The notes under the pieces: generated by a model
The model's input: the letters and a program-made list of their open reading frames with translations, nothing else
Database searches by the model: none
What the model was told of the DNA's origin: nothing
Assembly: GCA_944383915.1 (NCBI GenBank)
Contig: CALWRJ010000003.1
Coordinates: 1 to 48,819, forward strand
DNA length: 48,819 nt
Source of the DNA: an uncultured Clostridia bacterium
GTDB taxonomy: Bacteria > Bacillota > Clostridia > Christensenellales > UBA1242
Direction of reading: 5' to 3'
Translations under genes and position numbers: made by a program
Shown here: positions 17,615-26,385 of the stretch, one piece after another
Position numbering within the stretch: position 1 is the stretch's first letter
Layout: the number at the start of each line of letters is the position of its first letter

Positions 17615-18385
17615 ATGAGTGGAATAAAAACGCTAACAAAACATCAAATCGAACTAATGCGTCACAGTGGCGAAGTTATGAAGGGCATTTTAGTTGGGCT
17701 TCGCGATGTGATTAAACCTGGTATCTCAACAAAAGATATCGACACTTGGTGCTACAACTACATTATAGAGCACGATTGCAAGCCTTCGTGTCTAGGGTAT
17801 ATGGGCTATCCCGCATCTGTTTGCACTTCGGTAAACGATGTCGTAGTCCACGGTATTCCCGATGACAAGTTAATCTTGCAAGACGGCGATATCGTCAGTG
17901 TCGACCTTTGTGTTAACTACAAAGGTATTCACACCGATGCTTGCAGGACTTATCCCGTAGGCAAAATTTCGCCCGAGGCGCAAAAACTCATCGATGTTAC
18001 AAAACAGTCTTTCTTTGAGGCAATCAAAGGCTTAAAAGCAGGCAAGACCGTTGGCGACATCGGCGCAAGTGTCCAAACTTATGTCGAGGCAAATGGCTTT
18101 TCAGTCGTTCGCGATATGCAAGGACATGCAATAGGTACGCACATTCACGAGGACCCTGGTATTCCAAATTTTGGAAAAGCAGGCAGTGGGGTAAAACTGC
18201 GCGAGAATATGGCAATATGTATCGAGCCTATGGTAAATATGGGTTCATATCATGTCAAAATCGAGCGCGATGGCTGGACTTGTAGGACTCGTGACGGTAA
18301 ATGGGCAGCGCATTATGAAAATACAATGCTTGTTACCAAAAACGGTGTAGAACTTTTGACACTTGAGGATGATGAAAATGTCTAA
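17615..18385 (+). CDS. map: Methionine aminopeptidase, type I
   Basis: A 256-aa metalloprotease that removes the N-terminal Met of nascent proteins. The five metal ligands are in place: two Asp in VDLCVNYKGIHTDACRTY, His in GHAIGTHIHEDP, Glu in CIEPM and Glu in HYENTML. Only a weak AAAAAGG is found before ATG 17615, and a promoter lies directly on the start, so a leaderless mRNA is possible in addition to read-through from adk. Confidence 0.97.
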   Translation: MSGIKTLTKHQIELMRHSGEVMKGILVGLRDVIKPGISTKDIDTWCYNYIIEHDCKPSCLGYMGYPASVCTSVNDVVVHGIPDDKLILQDGDIVSVDLCVNYKGIHTDACRTYPVGKISPEAQKLIDVTKQSFFEAIKGLKAGKTVGDIGASVQTYVEANGFSVVRDMQGHAIGTHIHEDPGIPNFGKAGSGVKLRENMAICIEPMVNMGSYHVKIERDGWTCRTRDGKWAAHYENTMLVTKNGVELLTLEDDENV

Positions 18386-18656
18386 AAATTTTACACTCGG
18401 TCAAGTTGTGCGTTCTACTCAGGGCCACGACAAAGATTGCTACTATCTTGTTGTTGGCTTCACTAAGGATAAAGTTTTGGTCGCAGACGGCAAGTATAAA
18501 CTTATTCTCTCGCCAAAATCTAAAAATCCAGCACATTTAAGTAGTATGGGGAAAATAGACCCCGAAATTAATTTAAAACTAGAAAACGGACAAAAAATAA
18601 ACGACCAGATGATTTATCATACACTATACAAATTCAAAAAATCAAATAAGGAGTAA
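18378..18656 (+). CDS. KOW-domain RNA-binding protein (L14e-like)
   Basis: 92 aa from ATG 18378, overlapping the end of map by 8 nt, with TTGAGG upstream. The pattern LGQVVRSTQGHDKDCYYLVVG with LVADGKYKLILSPKSKNPAHL matches the small KOW proteins found between map and infA in Clostridia, related to eukaryotic L14e. It probably binds rRNA or mRNA; its role is not established. In-frame starts at 18372 and 18363 (TTG) are alternatives. Confidence 0.88.
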   Translation: MSKNFTLGQVVRSTQGHDKDCYYLVVGFTKDKVLVADGKYKLILSPKSKNPAHLSSMGKIDPEINLKLENGQKINDQMIYHTLYKFKKSNKE

Positions 18657-18660
18657 AGGT

Positions 18661-18921
18661 ATGGCTAACGATGATTCAATCAAAGTGGAAGGCACGGTTA
18701 TTGAGGCGCTTCCAGGTGCGAACTTCAAAGTGCAATTACCCAACGGTTACATTGTTAATGCTTACATGGCGGGCAAAGTGTACAAATCACGCACTCGCGT
18801 ATTAGTAGGCGACAGAGTAACAGTTGTGTTGTCGCCATACGATTTATCTCATGGGCGTATTATTTGGCGTGGTGATGCCAAAAAATCGCCAACAAACCCG
18901 TCAGGTAGCGGCGAAAACTAA
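18661..18921 (+). CDS. infA: Translation initiation factor IF-1
   Basis: 86 aa; the usual length is 72. The OB-fold core [21 protein letters not shown] through RGRI-type [11 protein letters not shown] is clear. A ~12-residue Ser/Pro/Gly-rich C-terminal tail is added. AAGGAG precedes the start, 4 nt after the KOW gene. Confidence 0.96.
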   Translation: MANDDSIKVEGTVIEALPGANFKVQLPNGYIVNAYMAGKVYKSRTRVLVGDRVTVVLSPYDLSHGRIIWRGDAKKSPTNPSGSGEN

Positions 18922-18947
18922 AAACTACCAAACAAGGAGAAAACAAA

Positions 18948-19061
18948 ATGAAAGTAAGACCATCTGTTAAACCTATGTGCGACAAGTGTAAAGTAATTCG
19001 TCGTGAAGGCAAGGTTATGGTAATTTGTAAAAACAAAAAGCACAAGCAAGTTCAAGGTTAA
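18948..19061 (+). CDS. rpmJ: 50S ribosomal protein L36, zinc form
   Basis: 37 aa, [20 protein letters not shown] to the C-terminus KHKQVQG. The zinc ligands C11, C14, C27 and H32 are present. AAGGAGAAAACAAA precedes ATG 18948. It is below common ORF length cut-offs and easily missed. Confidence 0.98.
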   Translation: MKVRPSVKPMCDKCKVIRREGKVMVICKNKKHKQVQG

Positions 19062-19121
19062 AACTTGCTTTAATTTGAAAATAATCAAGGTACTTTCCGC
19101 GGCAGTTTACAAAGTATCTTG
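19044..19121 (+). promoter_or_regulatory. Two hairpins between rpmJ and rpsM
   Basis: AAGCAAGTT/AACTTGCTT (19044-19070) spans the rpmJ stop but has only a weak T run. CAAGGTACTTT/AAAGTATCTTG (19086-19121) is an 11-bp stem. Together with the 219-nt gap they divide the cluster into two units, spc-like and alpha-like, and could be an attenuator or an S4-type control site. I see no clear promoter for rpsM here. Confidence 0.5.
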
Positions 19122-19280
19122 CTTATATATTTAATTATCTTTTTAAGCTAAAAGTAATTGATATGTATTTACTTGCTTTTGCTTATTAAAGATATTTAGC
19201 CTTTTAAATTACTAATATAAAAGGCAATTTACTAGTTTTAGTAATTATACACAGAAAATATTTTTCGGAGGAAATTTTTA

Positions 19281-19670
19281 ATGGCTCGTATAGCAGGTGT
19301 AGACTTACCCAAAGAAAAGAGAGTAGAAATAGGACTTACTTATATCTACGGTATTGGAAAGGTTAAGTCGAATGAAATTTTGCAAAATGTGGGCATCAAC
19401 CCAGACACTCGCGTAAAAGACCTTACAGAACAAGAAGTTGCTAAAATTCGTGACTACATCGACAAAAGCGGTTTGCTTGTAGAAGGTGATTTACGCCGTG
19501 AAGTAAACTTAAACATTAAGCGTTTGATGGAAATCGGTTGCAACCGCGGTATTAGGCACCGCCGTAACTTACCAGTTCATGGACAACGCACAAAGACAAA
19601 TGCTCGCACTCGCAAGGGCCCTCGTAAGACGGTTTCTCGCGGTAAGGCAAAAGTAGGTAAAAAAGGTTAA
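19281..19670 (+). CDS. rpsM: 30S ribosomal protein S13
   Basis: A 129-aa S13, 30S head, contacting P-site tRNA. It has the canonical [21 protein letters not shown] and the basic C-terminus with [24 protein letters not shown] precedes the start. Confidence 0.98.
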   Translation: MARIAGVDLPKEKRVEIGLTYIYGIGKVKSNEILQNVGINPDTRVKDLTEQEVAKIRDYIDKSGLLVEGDLRREVNLNIKRLMEIGCNRGIRHRRNLPVHGQRTKTNARTRKGPRKTVSRGKAKVGKKG

Positions 19671-19688
19671 TAAAGAGGAGTAGTTCTA

Positions 19689-20072
19689 ATGGAAAAACCA
19701 ACAAAGAGAAAAAGAGCGACCAAAAACTTGGGCACAGGTGCGGTACATATCAAATCTACATTCAACAACAATTTGGTAACTATTACAGACCAGGCTGGTA
19801 ATGTTGTAGCATGGTGCAGTAGTGGTAGTCTTAAATTCCGTGGTGCTCGTAAAGATACTCCATACGCAGCGCAATTAGTTGCTGAAACTGCTGGTAAAAA
19901 GGCAAAAGATATGGGTATTAATCAAGTCGCAGTTTATGTAAAAGGCGCAGGCAGTGGTAGAGAGGCAGCAATTCGCGCTCTTACAAATGTAGGTCTTGAA
20001 GTTACATCAATCAAAGATGTTTCAGGCATTCCTTTCAATGGTTGCCGTCCTTCAAAACCTCGCAGAGTCTAA
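19689..20072 (+). CDS. rpsK: 30S ribosomal protein S11
   Basis: A 127-aa S11, 30S platform. It has the typical [18 protein letters not shown] and the C-terminal [16 protein letters not shown] lies before the start, and the gap to rpsM is 18 nt. Confidence 0.98.
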   Translation: MEKPTKRKRATKNLGTGAVHIKSTFNNNLVTITDQAGNVVAWCSSGSLKFRGARKDTPYAAQLVAETAGKKAKDMGINQVAVYVKGAGSGREAAIRALTNVGLEVTSIKDVSGIPFNGCRPSKPRRV

Positions 20073-20097
20073 TAACTAAAATTTAAGGAGAAATAAA

Positions 20098-20724
20098 ATG
20101 GCAAAATATACAGGTGCCAACTGCAAATTGTGTAGACGCGAAGGTTGCAAGTTATTCTTAAAGGGCGACCGTTGTGTATCAGGCAAGTGTTCTATGGACC
20201 GCAGACCTTTAGTGCCAGGTCAACACGGTGAAGCCGCTTTGCGTAAAAAGCCAACAGGTTATGGTTTGCAGTTGCGCGAAAAGCAAAAGGTAAAACGCGC
20301 TTACGGCTTACTCGAAGCGCAGTTTAAAAACTATTATCTTGAAGCGAAAAGACAAAGAGGCGCCACAGGCGAAGTTATGCTTTCGTTACTTGAGCGCAGA
20401 CTAGACAATGTAGTTTACCGTCTCGGTTTTGGTATTTCAAGAGCACAAAGCCGTCAAATCGTAAACCACAGACACATTCTAGTAAATGGTAAAATTGTAA
20501 ACATTCCTTCTTACCAAGTTAAAGTTGGCGATGTAATCTCGGTTAAGCCAAGTGATTTGGATACACCATTGTTTAAGGAACTTAAAAATTCCAAAATCAT
20601 CGCTCCAAAATGGTTAGAAGTTGATTCTAGCACACTTACAGGAAAAGTAATCGCTAACCCTGCTCGTGATGATATCGACCTTAACATTAGCGAACACTTG
20701 ATTATTGAGTTGTACTCAAGATAA
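20098..20724 (+). CDS. rpsD: 30S ribosomal protein S4, zinc form
   Basis: A 208-aa S4, a primary 16S assembly protein and, in many bacteria, a repressor of the alpha operon. The N-terminal zinc site C9-x2-C12-x13-C26-x4-C31 is complete. The S4 RNA-binding domain [20 protein letters not shown] is clear. AAGGAG precedes the start. Confidence 0.98.
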   Translation: MAKYTGANCKLCRREGCKLFLKGDRCVSGKCSMDRRPLVPGQHGEAALRKKPTGYGLQLREKQKVKRAYGLLEAQFKNYYLEAKRQRGATGEVMLSLLERRLDNVVYRLGFGISRAQSRQIVNHRHILVNGKIVNIPSYQVKVGDVISVKPSDLDTPLFKELKNSKIIAPKWLEVDSSTLTGKVIANPARDDIDLNISEHLIIELYSR

Positions 20725-20745
20725 TAAGTTGGGAGGATAGTTTTT

Positions 20746-21699
20746 ATGATGCAAATTGACAAGCCAAGCATCAAATTTGAAGAGTCAAATGGTGGTGCAA
20801 CAGCAAAGTTTACTCTTGAACCTCTAGAACGCGGTTTTGGTACAACTATTGGAAACGCGATGCGTAGGGTATTACTTGGAGGACTTCCAGGCGCTGCTCC
20901 TGTCGCAATTCGTATTCAAGGTGTCCAACACGAGTTTAGCGTAGTTCCAGGTGTCGACCTTGATGTTGCTGATATCGTGCTAAATATCAAGACTTTGATA
21001 ATTCGCACACAGGACACAAGCCCTAATTTTAGAGCAACACTTACTGTTCATGTAAAAGGTCCTTGCGATGTAACAGGCGCTGATATCGTTACCCCTGATG
21101 GAGTCGATGTTGTAAACACCGATTTGGTGCTTTGCCATGTTGCTTCTGGCGCAACTCTCGATATGGAAATTATCGTTGGACGCGGTAGAGGTTATGTTTT
21201 GGCAAAAGATAACAAAGAATACTGCGATTCAATCGGCTACATCGCCGTTGATAGCATTTTCTCGCCGGTTGTTTCGGCTGAATATCATGTAGAAAGTGCC
21301 CGCGTAGGTCAAAATATCAATTTTGACAAACTTACTATGGAAGTCACCACAAATGGTGCAATTTCAGCAAAAGAAGTAACTAGTATGTCGGCAAAGTTGT
21401 TAAACGAACACCTAAATCTATTTATCGAATTAATTGAAAATATGTCAAATCAAGTTTTCTTGGTAGCAAAAGAAGAGGACGAACAAAAGAAAATTTTAGA
21501 CCTATCAATTAACGATTTGGAACTCAGTGTTCGCAGTACAAACTGTTTGAAGCGCGCTAATATAAATAATGTTGGCGACCTTACAAACAGAACACATAAA
21601 GAGTTGGCAAAGGTGCGCAACCTAGGCAGTAAATCTTTGGAGGAAATCGTCCAAAAGATTCATCAACTCGGACTCACTTTAAAAAGTGATGATGACTAA
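20746..21699 (+). CDS. rpoA: RNA polymerase alpha subunit
   Basis: A 317-aa alpha subunit of normal length. The N-terminal dimerisation domain (about 1-230) carries PLERGFGTTIGNAMRRVLL. The C-terminal domain (about 250-315) with SVRSTNCLKRANINNVGDL binds UP elements and activators. This fits the A/T-rich UP-like stretch before the 23S promoter. GGGAGG lies before the start. Confidence 0.98.
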   Translation: MMQIDKPSIKFEESNGGATAKFTLEPLERGFGTTIGNAMRRVLLGGLPGAAPVAIRIQGVQHEFSVVPGVDLDVADIVLNIKTLIIRTQDTSPNFRATLTVHVKGPCDVTGADIVTPDGVDVVNTDLVLCHVASGATLDMEIIVGRGRGYVLAKDNKEYCDSIGYIAVDSIFSPVVSAEYHVESARVGQNINFDKLTMEVTTNGAISAKEVTSMSAKLLNEHLNLFIELIENMSNQVFLVAKEEDEQKKILDLSINDLELSVRSTNCLKRANINNVGDLTNRTHKELAKVRNLGSKSLEEIVQKIHQLGLTLKSDDD

Positions 21700-21716
21700 T
21701 AATAAGGAGAAGTAAA

Positions 21717-22229
21717 ATGGCTGGATACAAAAAATTGAGCAAACGCCCATCTATCCGTGACGGTTTGATTCGCAACCAAGCCACCACACTTTTGTGGACA
21801 GGCAAAGTAGAAACAACTCTCGCGCGTGCTAAGGTAATCGCAAGAGTTGCAGAGAAGTGGCTCACAAAGGCAATCAACACTTATGAAGACACCGTTAAAG
21901 TGGAAAAAGATGTCATTATCGATGGCGTTACTACAAAGAAACAAGTGATAAACGATGGTCCAAAGAAACTTGCAGCACGCCGTTTTCTTATGGCTAATGT
22001 TTACGATGTCCAAGAACAACGCGCACCAAAGGAAGCAAAAGCCGACTTTATCGCGCGCACTGAGGATATCAAGCACCCTGTTATCGAAAAAATATTCAAT
22101 GTGTATGCGCCTAAATACGCACAACGCAAAGAGGAACTAGGTCAGGGTGGCGGTTACACACGCATTCTAAAAGTTGGCGCACGCCGTGGAGATGCCGCAG
22201 AACGCGTTATCGTTACTTTAGTAGACTAA
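21717..22229 (+). CDS. rplQ: 50S ribosomal protein L17
   Basis: 170 aa; the usual length in Firmicutes is about 115-120, extended by an internal segment and a longer C-terminus (GGGYTRILKVGARRGDAAER). L17 lies at the tunnel exit next to L22. AAGGAG precedes the start. It is the last gene of the cluster. Confidence 0.97.
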   Translation: MAGYKKLSKRPSIRDGLIRNQATTLLWTGKVETTLARAKVIARVAEKWLTKAINTYEDTVKVEKDVIIDGVTTKKQVINDGPKKLAARRFLMANVYDVQEQRAPKEAKADFIARTEDIKHPVIEKIFNVYAPKYAQRKEELGQGGGYTRILKVGARRGDAAERVIVTLVD

Positions 22230-22247
22230 TAAGCAGATATAGTTTTT

Positions 22248-22288
22248 AAAAAAGTTCGTAAAAGTCTTACGGGCTTTTTTGTTTTTTT
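22248..22288 (+). terminator. Terminator of the ribosomal protein cluster
   Basis: AAAAAAGTTCGTAA pairs with TTACGGGCTTTTTT (22248-22261 with 22267-22280), followed by a second T run to 22288. Confidence 0.93.
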
Positions 22289-22380
22289 ATGCAAAATTGT
22301 TGTATATTTCGAATAAAAAACATTATAAATTATACTTATATTTACCGTTCAATTTGCTGTTTATGGCTAAAATAGCGGTA

Positions 22381-22409
22381 TTGACTTTTCTCCTATATTG
22401 TGATAAAAT
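22381..22409 (+). promoter_or_regulatory. Promoter for the HA-repeat helicase
   Basis: TTGACT (22381-22386), 17-nt spacer, TAAAAT (22404-22409) preceded by TGA, an extended -10. Confidence 0.75.
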
Positions 22410-22440
22410 CATATAAATAGGTAGAAAATAGGGGAAGGAA

Positions 22441-25400
22441 ATGGAAAAAAGAGAAGTACAGTCGATTTTGGATAGATACGGTATAGACAAGGCTTTAGAC
22501 TTTTCAGACGGTATTTTAAAGGAACACAACGAGCCCGTTTATTCAAAAATTATACAGGGATTTGATAAAAGTAACAAGGTTTTAGTCGAGCAAGCAACAG
22601 GCACAGGCAAGACTTTTCTTGCAATGAAATATATCAAAGATTTTGCGTCAAATGGTGAGCGCATTCTTTTTGTCGCGCCAACTCATGTGGTAGAAAGGGC
22701 GTTTTTGGACAACTGCGCCGAGTATTTAGGTTATAACAGTAACAACAATAACACCACGCAAAACAAAAGACAAACAGATACAAAAGTTCAAAGCACACCT
22801 TATAACGAAAACCAAACAAACGAAAGCCAAACAGTACAAAGTAAACATCAAGAAGCAAGCCAAACAGACATTCAAAAAGAAAAACAATCAACACAAAACA
22901 TCAATATCTCAACTGCGCTTTACGCAAGTTTAAATAAAGTTACTAAAGACAAGTACGATTTAATTATTTTAGACGAAGTCCACCGCGCAGGCGCTCCAAA
23001 GTGGAGTGAATACGCAAAAAAATTGATAGACAACAACCCAAACGCCCGCGTTTTAGGGCTAACCGCCACACTAGAACGCACGGACGGAGTAGACATAAAG
23101 CCCCTTTTTGATAACCAACAACCTGTGTCCAGTCTAACACTCGTAGACGCCATCAAAGATGGAGTTTTGCCAACACCAGACTATACCCTTTCGAAAATTG
23201 ATTTCCAGACAGACCTAGACTTTATCAACGAAAACAGCCACGAACTAATGGAAATGATGAAAAACGCAACACCACGCGAACGCGCTTTCATTGTACACTA
23301 TTTGGCAGATTTAAACGCAGCGCAAAAAATGATTTCGGAGCGCGAAGAGATTACGGATATTTTTGCGCGCGAATTAGACACTCCAAAATTAAAAAGTGGA
23401 AAGTTTATCGTATTCTGTGAGCCAGGGGAAAAGGAGAGCGAACAACAGACATCTCTAATTCTTGAACAAATGGCAAAGCAAGCGCCGGAGTGGTTTAAAT
23501 CGGTAGACAGCGTAAAAGGAATAACCACATACCTAGCGCACTCGCGCTTTGGTGATGAATTTAACGAAAGCCAAATTGAACAATTCGAGCAAGACAAATC
23601 GGACAACATCAAACTTTTATTTACCGTAAATATGCTAAACGAAGGTAAACATGTAAAAGATATAGACGGAGTTATAATGTTCCGCCCAACATCATCGCGC
23701 CTAATTTATCTACAACAACTCGGGCGCGCACTATCGGTTGGCAATAACGAGCACCCCAAAATATTTGACTTTGTGGCAAATCTATCTTACGCAAATATTC
23801 AAGAGATGACAATGCTTTTATCACTAGATGAAAGAACGCCACGCACTGCAAACGCTGACGCAGAGGGCGACACCACAACACTAAATTTAAAAAATTTAGC
23901 CTTTGATTTAAATATCCGTAATCTAGAACTATATGATTTTTTAGAAAAACTACACGATAACATCTATTCTTTTGACCGCGATTATAGATTTGAAAGATTT
24001 TATAACCACTTAATAGAATATAAAGACGAATACGGTGATGTTCTTGTGCCTAGTAAATATGTTTCACCTGACGGCTACAAATTAGGCAGGCAAGTGTTGA
24101 TATTTAGACAAATTGAAAGGGGAACTTCCGATTACGCACCGCTAACAAAAGAGCAAAAAGACAAGTTAAACGAAATAGGTTTTATTTGGAATGCTAAAAA
24201 GTTTGATTTTGAAAAATTCTACAACTATTTAGTGGAGTATAAAAGCGAATTTGGTGATGTAATAGTGCCAAAGAATTATACAACAAGTGACGGCTACAAG
24301 CTGGGAAGTCAGGTACATACAGTAAGGCAAATAGAAAAAGGTACATCGCGCGGTACTAGGCTAACGCTCGTGCAGAAAGCAAGATTAGATGAAATAGGTT
24401 TTAAGTGGGATGCGACTATTAGAATTGATTTTGAGAAATTCTACAATCATTTAGTCGAATACAAAGCCGAGTTCGGCAATCTTTTAGTTCCTACTGAGTA
24501 TATAACTGATGACGGTTATAAATTAGGATATAGAGTCCAAATAGTAAGATATACAGAAAAAGGTCTTGGGGAAAGTGCTCCCTTAACACAAGAGCAGCGA
24601 GATGTTTTAAATAACTTAGGCTTTGTGTGGGATGCGACTGTTAGGTTTGATTTTGAACGCTTTTATAATTATTTAGTAGAATACAAAGCTGAATTTGGCG
24701 ATGTGCGTGTTCCTGTCAAATATATAACACCTGACGGCTATACCTTAGGAAGTAAAGTTGGAAGAGTTAGGCTAACAGAAAGAGGTATAACAGGAGGCGT
24801 TCCTCTAACACTAGAGCAAAAAGACAAGTTAAACGAAATAGGTTTTGTGTGGGACGCTAAAAATAAATTTAATTTTGATGAATTTTATAATTATTTAGTC
24901 GGCTACAATGCTGAATTTGGTGATGTATTAGTACCCAAAAAATATGTTACAAACGATGGCTACAAATTAGGGGCTAAAGTACTTTTAGTTAGGCAAGTAG
25001 AAAAAGGCACAACGCATGGCACTCCACTCTCGCAAGAGCAGAAAGAAAAGTTAGACGACTTAGGTTTTGTGTGGGATGCTAAAAATAAATTTAATTTTGA
25101 CGAATTTTACAGTTATTTAGTTGGCTATAAAGCCGAATTTAATGATTTACTAGTACCGAAAAATTATGAAACAACTGACGGCTATAAACTAGGGCAACAA
25201 GTTTATTATATTCGAAAAACAGAAAATGAAAAATCTCGCGGAACGATTTTAACAAACGAGCAGAAAAGCAAATTAAACGAATTAGGTTTTGTATGGGACG
25301 CAACCAGCAAATTTGATTTCGAAAAATTTTACAATCATTTGATAGAGTACAATGACGAATTTGGAAATTTGATAGTACCAAGCAAATACATAGCAAAAGA

Positions 25401-26013
25401 TGGCTATACGTTAGGGAAAAAAGTGGGGGTGGTTAGACAAATAGAAAAAGGCACATCACGAGGAACTCCACTCTCGCAAGAGCAAAAAGGCAAGTTAAAC
25501 AAAATAGGCTTTGTGTGGGATGCGACTGTTAGGTTTGATTTTGTAAGTTTTCATAATCACTTAATAGAGTACAAAGCCGAATTTGGTAATCTTGTAGTTC
25601 CTAATAAATACATAGCAAAAGACGGTTATCCACTAGGAAAAAGAGTAAAAACAGTTAGACAAATAGAGAAAGGAAATCAAGGCGGTTGCATTCCTTTAAC
25701 ACAAGAGCAAATGGAAGCATTAAATGACATAGGTTTTGTGTGGGACGCGACAAAAAAATTTGATTTCGAAAAGTTTTATAATCATTTAGTAGAATATAAG
25801 GGTGAATATGGAGATTTACTTGTTCCTTTTAAGTATATAACACCTGATGGCTATGCGTTAGGAAATAAAGTAATAACCATTCGGCGAGTTGAAAAAGGAA
25901 CATCTACAGGTACTCCGCTAACGAAAGAGCAAAAAGACAAGTTAGACGATTTAGGCTTTGTTTGGGAAGTAAGGAATAAATCAAGAGAAACAACATTTGG
26001 CGACAATCAATAG
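22441..26013 (+). CDS. SF2 DEAD/DEAH helicase with nine tandem helicase-associated (HA) repeats
   Basis: 1190 aa. The helicase core spans about residues 25-480: Walker A ATGTGKT (52-58), DEVH (178-181), TAT (208-210) and motif VI QQLGRALS near 424-431, where the last Arg finger position is Ser. A ~55-residue Asn/Gln/Thr/Ser-rich insert (99-155) sits between motifs Ia and II. From residue ~516 to ~1180 run nine copies of a 74-residue unit of the HA type, each FDFEKFYNHLVEY...FG.L.VP.KY...DGY.LG..V..VR..EKG...PLT.EQK.KL..IGFVWDA. HA domains are predicted nucleic-acid-binding modules. It is a single-gene unit with its own promoter and terminators. The biological role is unknown; possible roles are DNA repair, RNA work or defence. 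Confidence 0.92.
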   Translation: MEKREVQSILDRYGIDKALDFSDGILKEHNEPVYSKIIQGFDKSNKVLVEQATGTGKTFLAMKYIKDFASNGERILFVAPTHVVERAFLDNCAEYLGYNSNNNNTTQNKRQTDTKVQSTPYNENQTNESQTVQSKHQEASQTDIQKEKQSTQNINISTALYASLNKVTKDKYDLIILDEVHRAGAPKWSEYAKKLIDNNPNARVLGLTATLERTDGVDIKPLFDNQQPVSSLTLVDAIKDGVLPTPDYTLSKIDFQTDLDFINENSHELMEMMKNATPRERAFIVHYLADLNAAQKMISEREEITDIFARELDTPKLKSGKFIVFCEPGEKESEQQTSLILEQMAKQAPEWFKSVDSVKGITTYLAHSRFGDEFNESQIEQFEQDKSDNIKLLFTVNMLNEGKHVKDIDGVIMFRPTSSRLIYLQQLGRALSVGNNEHPKIFDFVANLSYANIQEMTMLLSLDERTPRTANADAEGDTTTLNLKNLAFDLNIRNLELYDFLEKLHDNIYSFDRDYRFERFYNHLIEYKDEYGDVLVPSKYVSPDGYKLGRQVLIFRQIERGTSDYAPLTKEQKDKLNEIGFIWNAKKFDFEKFYNYLVEYKSEFGDVIVPKNYTTSDGYKLGSQVHTVRQIEKGTSRGTRLTLVQKARLDEIGFKWDATIRIDFEKFYNHLVEYKAEFGNLLVPTEYITDDGYKLGYRVQIVRYTEKGLGESAPLTQEQRDVLNNLGFVWDATVRFDFERFYNYLVEYKAEFGDVRVPVKYITPDGYTLGSKVGRVRLTERGITGGVPLTLEQKDKLNEIGFVWDAKNKFNFDEFYNYLVGYNAEFGDVLVPKKYVTNDGYKLGAKVLLVRQVEKGTTHGTPLSQEQKEKLDDLGFVWDAKNKFNFDEFYSYLVGYKAEFNDLLVPKNYETTDGYKLGQQVYYIRKTENEKSRGTILTNEQKSKLNELGFVWDATSKFDFEKFYNHLIEYNDEFGNLIVPSKYIAKDGYTLGKKVGVVRQIEKGTSRGTPLSQEQKGKLNKIGFVWDATVRFDFVSFHNHLIEYKAEFGNLVVPNKYIAKDGYPLGKRVKTVRQIEKGNQGGCIPLTQEQMEALNDIGFVWDATKKFDFEKFYNHLVEYKGEYGDLLVPFKYITPDGYALGNKVITIRRVEKGTSTGTPLTKEQKDKLDDLGFVWEVRNKSRETTFGDNQ
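23986..25980 (+). repeat. Nine in-frame 222-bp repeats encoding HA modules
   Basis: The nine units average 222 bp (74 codons), with no spacers. Protein identity between units is high (roughly 50-70% by eye), while DNA identity is patchier, so the array is old enough to have diverged but could still recombine to change copy number. Confidence 0.9.
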
Positions 26014-26033
26014 TTTTTGATACCACAAAAAAG

Positions 26034-26061
26034 AGAAATTATCTCGAAGTAATTTCTTTTT
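26034..26061 (+). terminator. First terminator after the helicase gene
   Basis: AGAAATTA/TAATTTCT stem (26034-26041 with 26050-26057) followed by TTTTTA. Confidence 0.8.
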
Positions 26062-26081
26062 ATATCATTAAGTTATAAAAC

Positions 26082-26122
26082 AAAAAAAGCATCCAAAACT
26101 AATTAGTTTTGGTGCTTTTTTA
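26082..26122. terminator. Second, strong bidirectional terminator
   Basis: A long near-perfect stem: AAAAAAGCA then CCAAAAC on the left, GTTTTGG then GCTTTTTT on the right, with A and T tracts on the two sides. Confidence 0.88.
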
Positions 26123-26169
26123 ATTATTTAAGATTTTAGACAAAAATACATAATAGATTAATTTTCTAT

Positions 26170-26279
26170 ATAAATAAAATAGATTAGCCTTTGTTTATTG
26201 AATTTTACTACTGTGCTTTAAAAAATTGTGAAAACAGTTTAATATTTTCTTAAAAATCAACATAAATAAAATAGATTAG
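26170..26279. repeat. Direct repeat ATAAATAAAATAGATTAG upstream of the secernin gene
   Basis: Two exact 18-nt copies at 26170-26187 and 26262-26279, 92 nt apart. Partial flanking similarity follows each (TATTTTCT..AAAAATCAAC). They lie before the promoter and could be regulatory or the scar of a local duplication. No gene lies in 26014-26385. Confidence 0.6.
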
Positions 26280-26317
26280 GGCTTTTTAAGTATTTTCTCT
26301 AAAAATCAACTTTTTAT

Positions 26318-26346
26318 TTGTAAATATGATATTTATTTGTTATAAT
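26318..26346 (+). promoter_or_regulatory. Promoter for the secernin-glycerate kinase operon
   Basis: TTGTAA (26318-26323), 17-nt spacer, TGTTATAAT ending in a perfect -10 (26341-26346). Confidence 0.8.
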
Positions 26347-26385
26347 TAGAGTAATTAAGGAAAAAGTGTTGTTTGGAGGGAGTTT

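Noticed and set aside
22441-26013. Helicase as part of a multi-gene defence system
   Set aside because: It is a single-gene unit with its own promoter and two terminators; the neighbours are the r-protein cluster and secernin, with no nuclease or methylase beside it.
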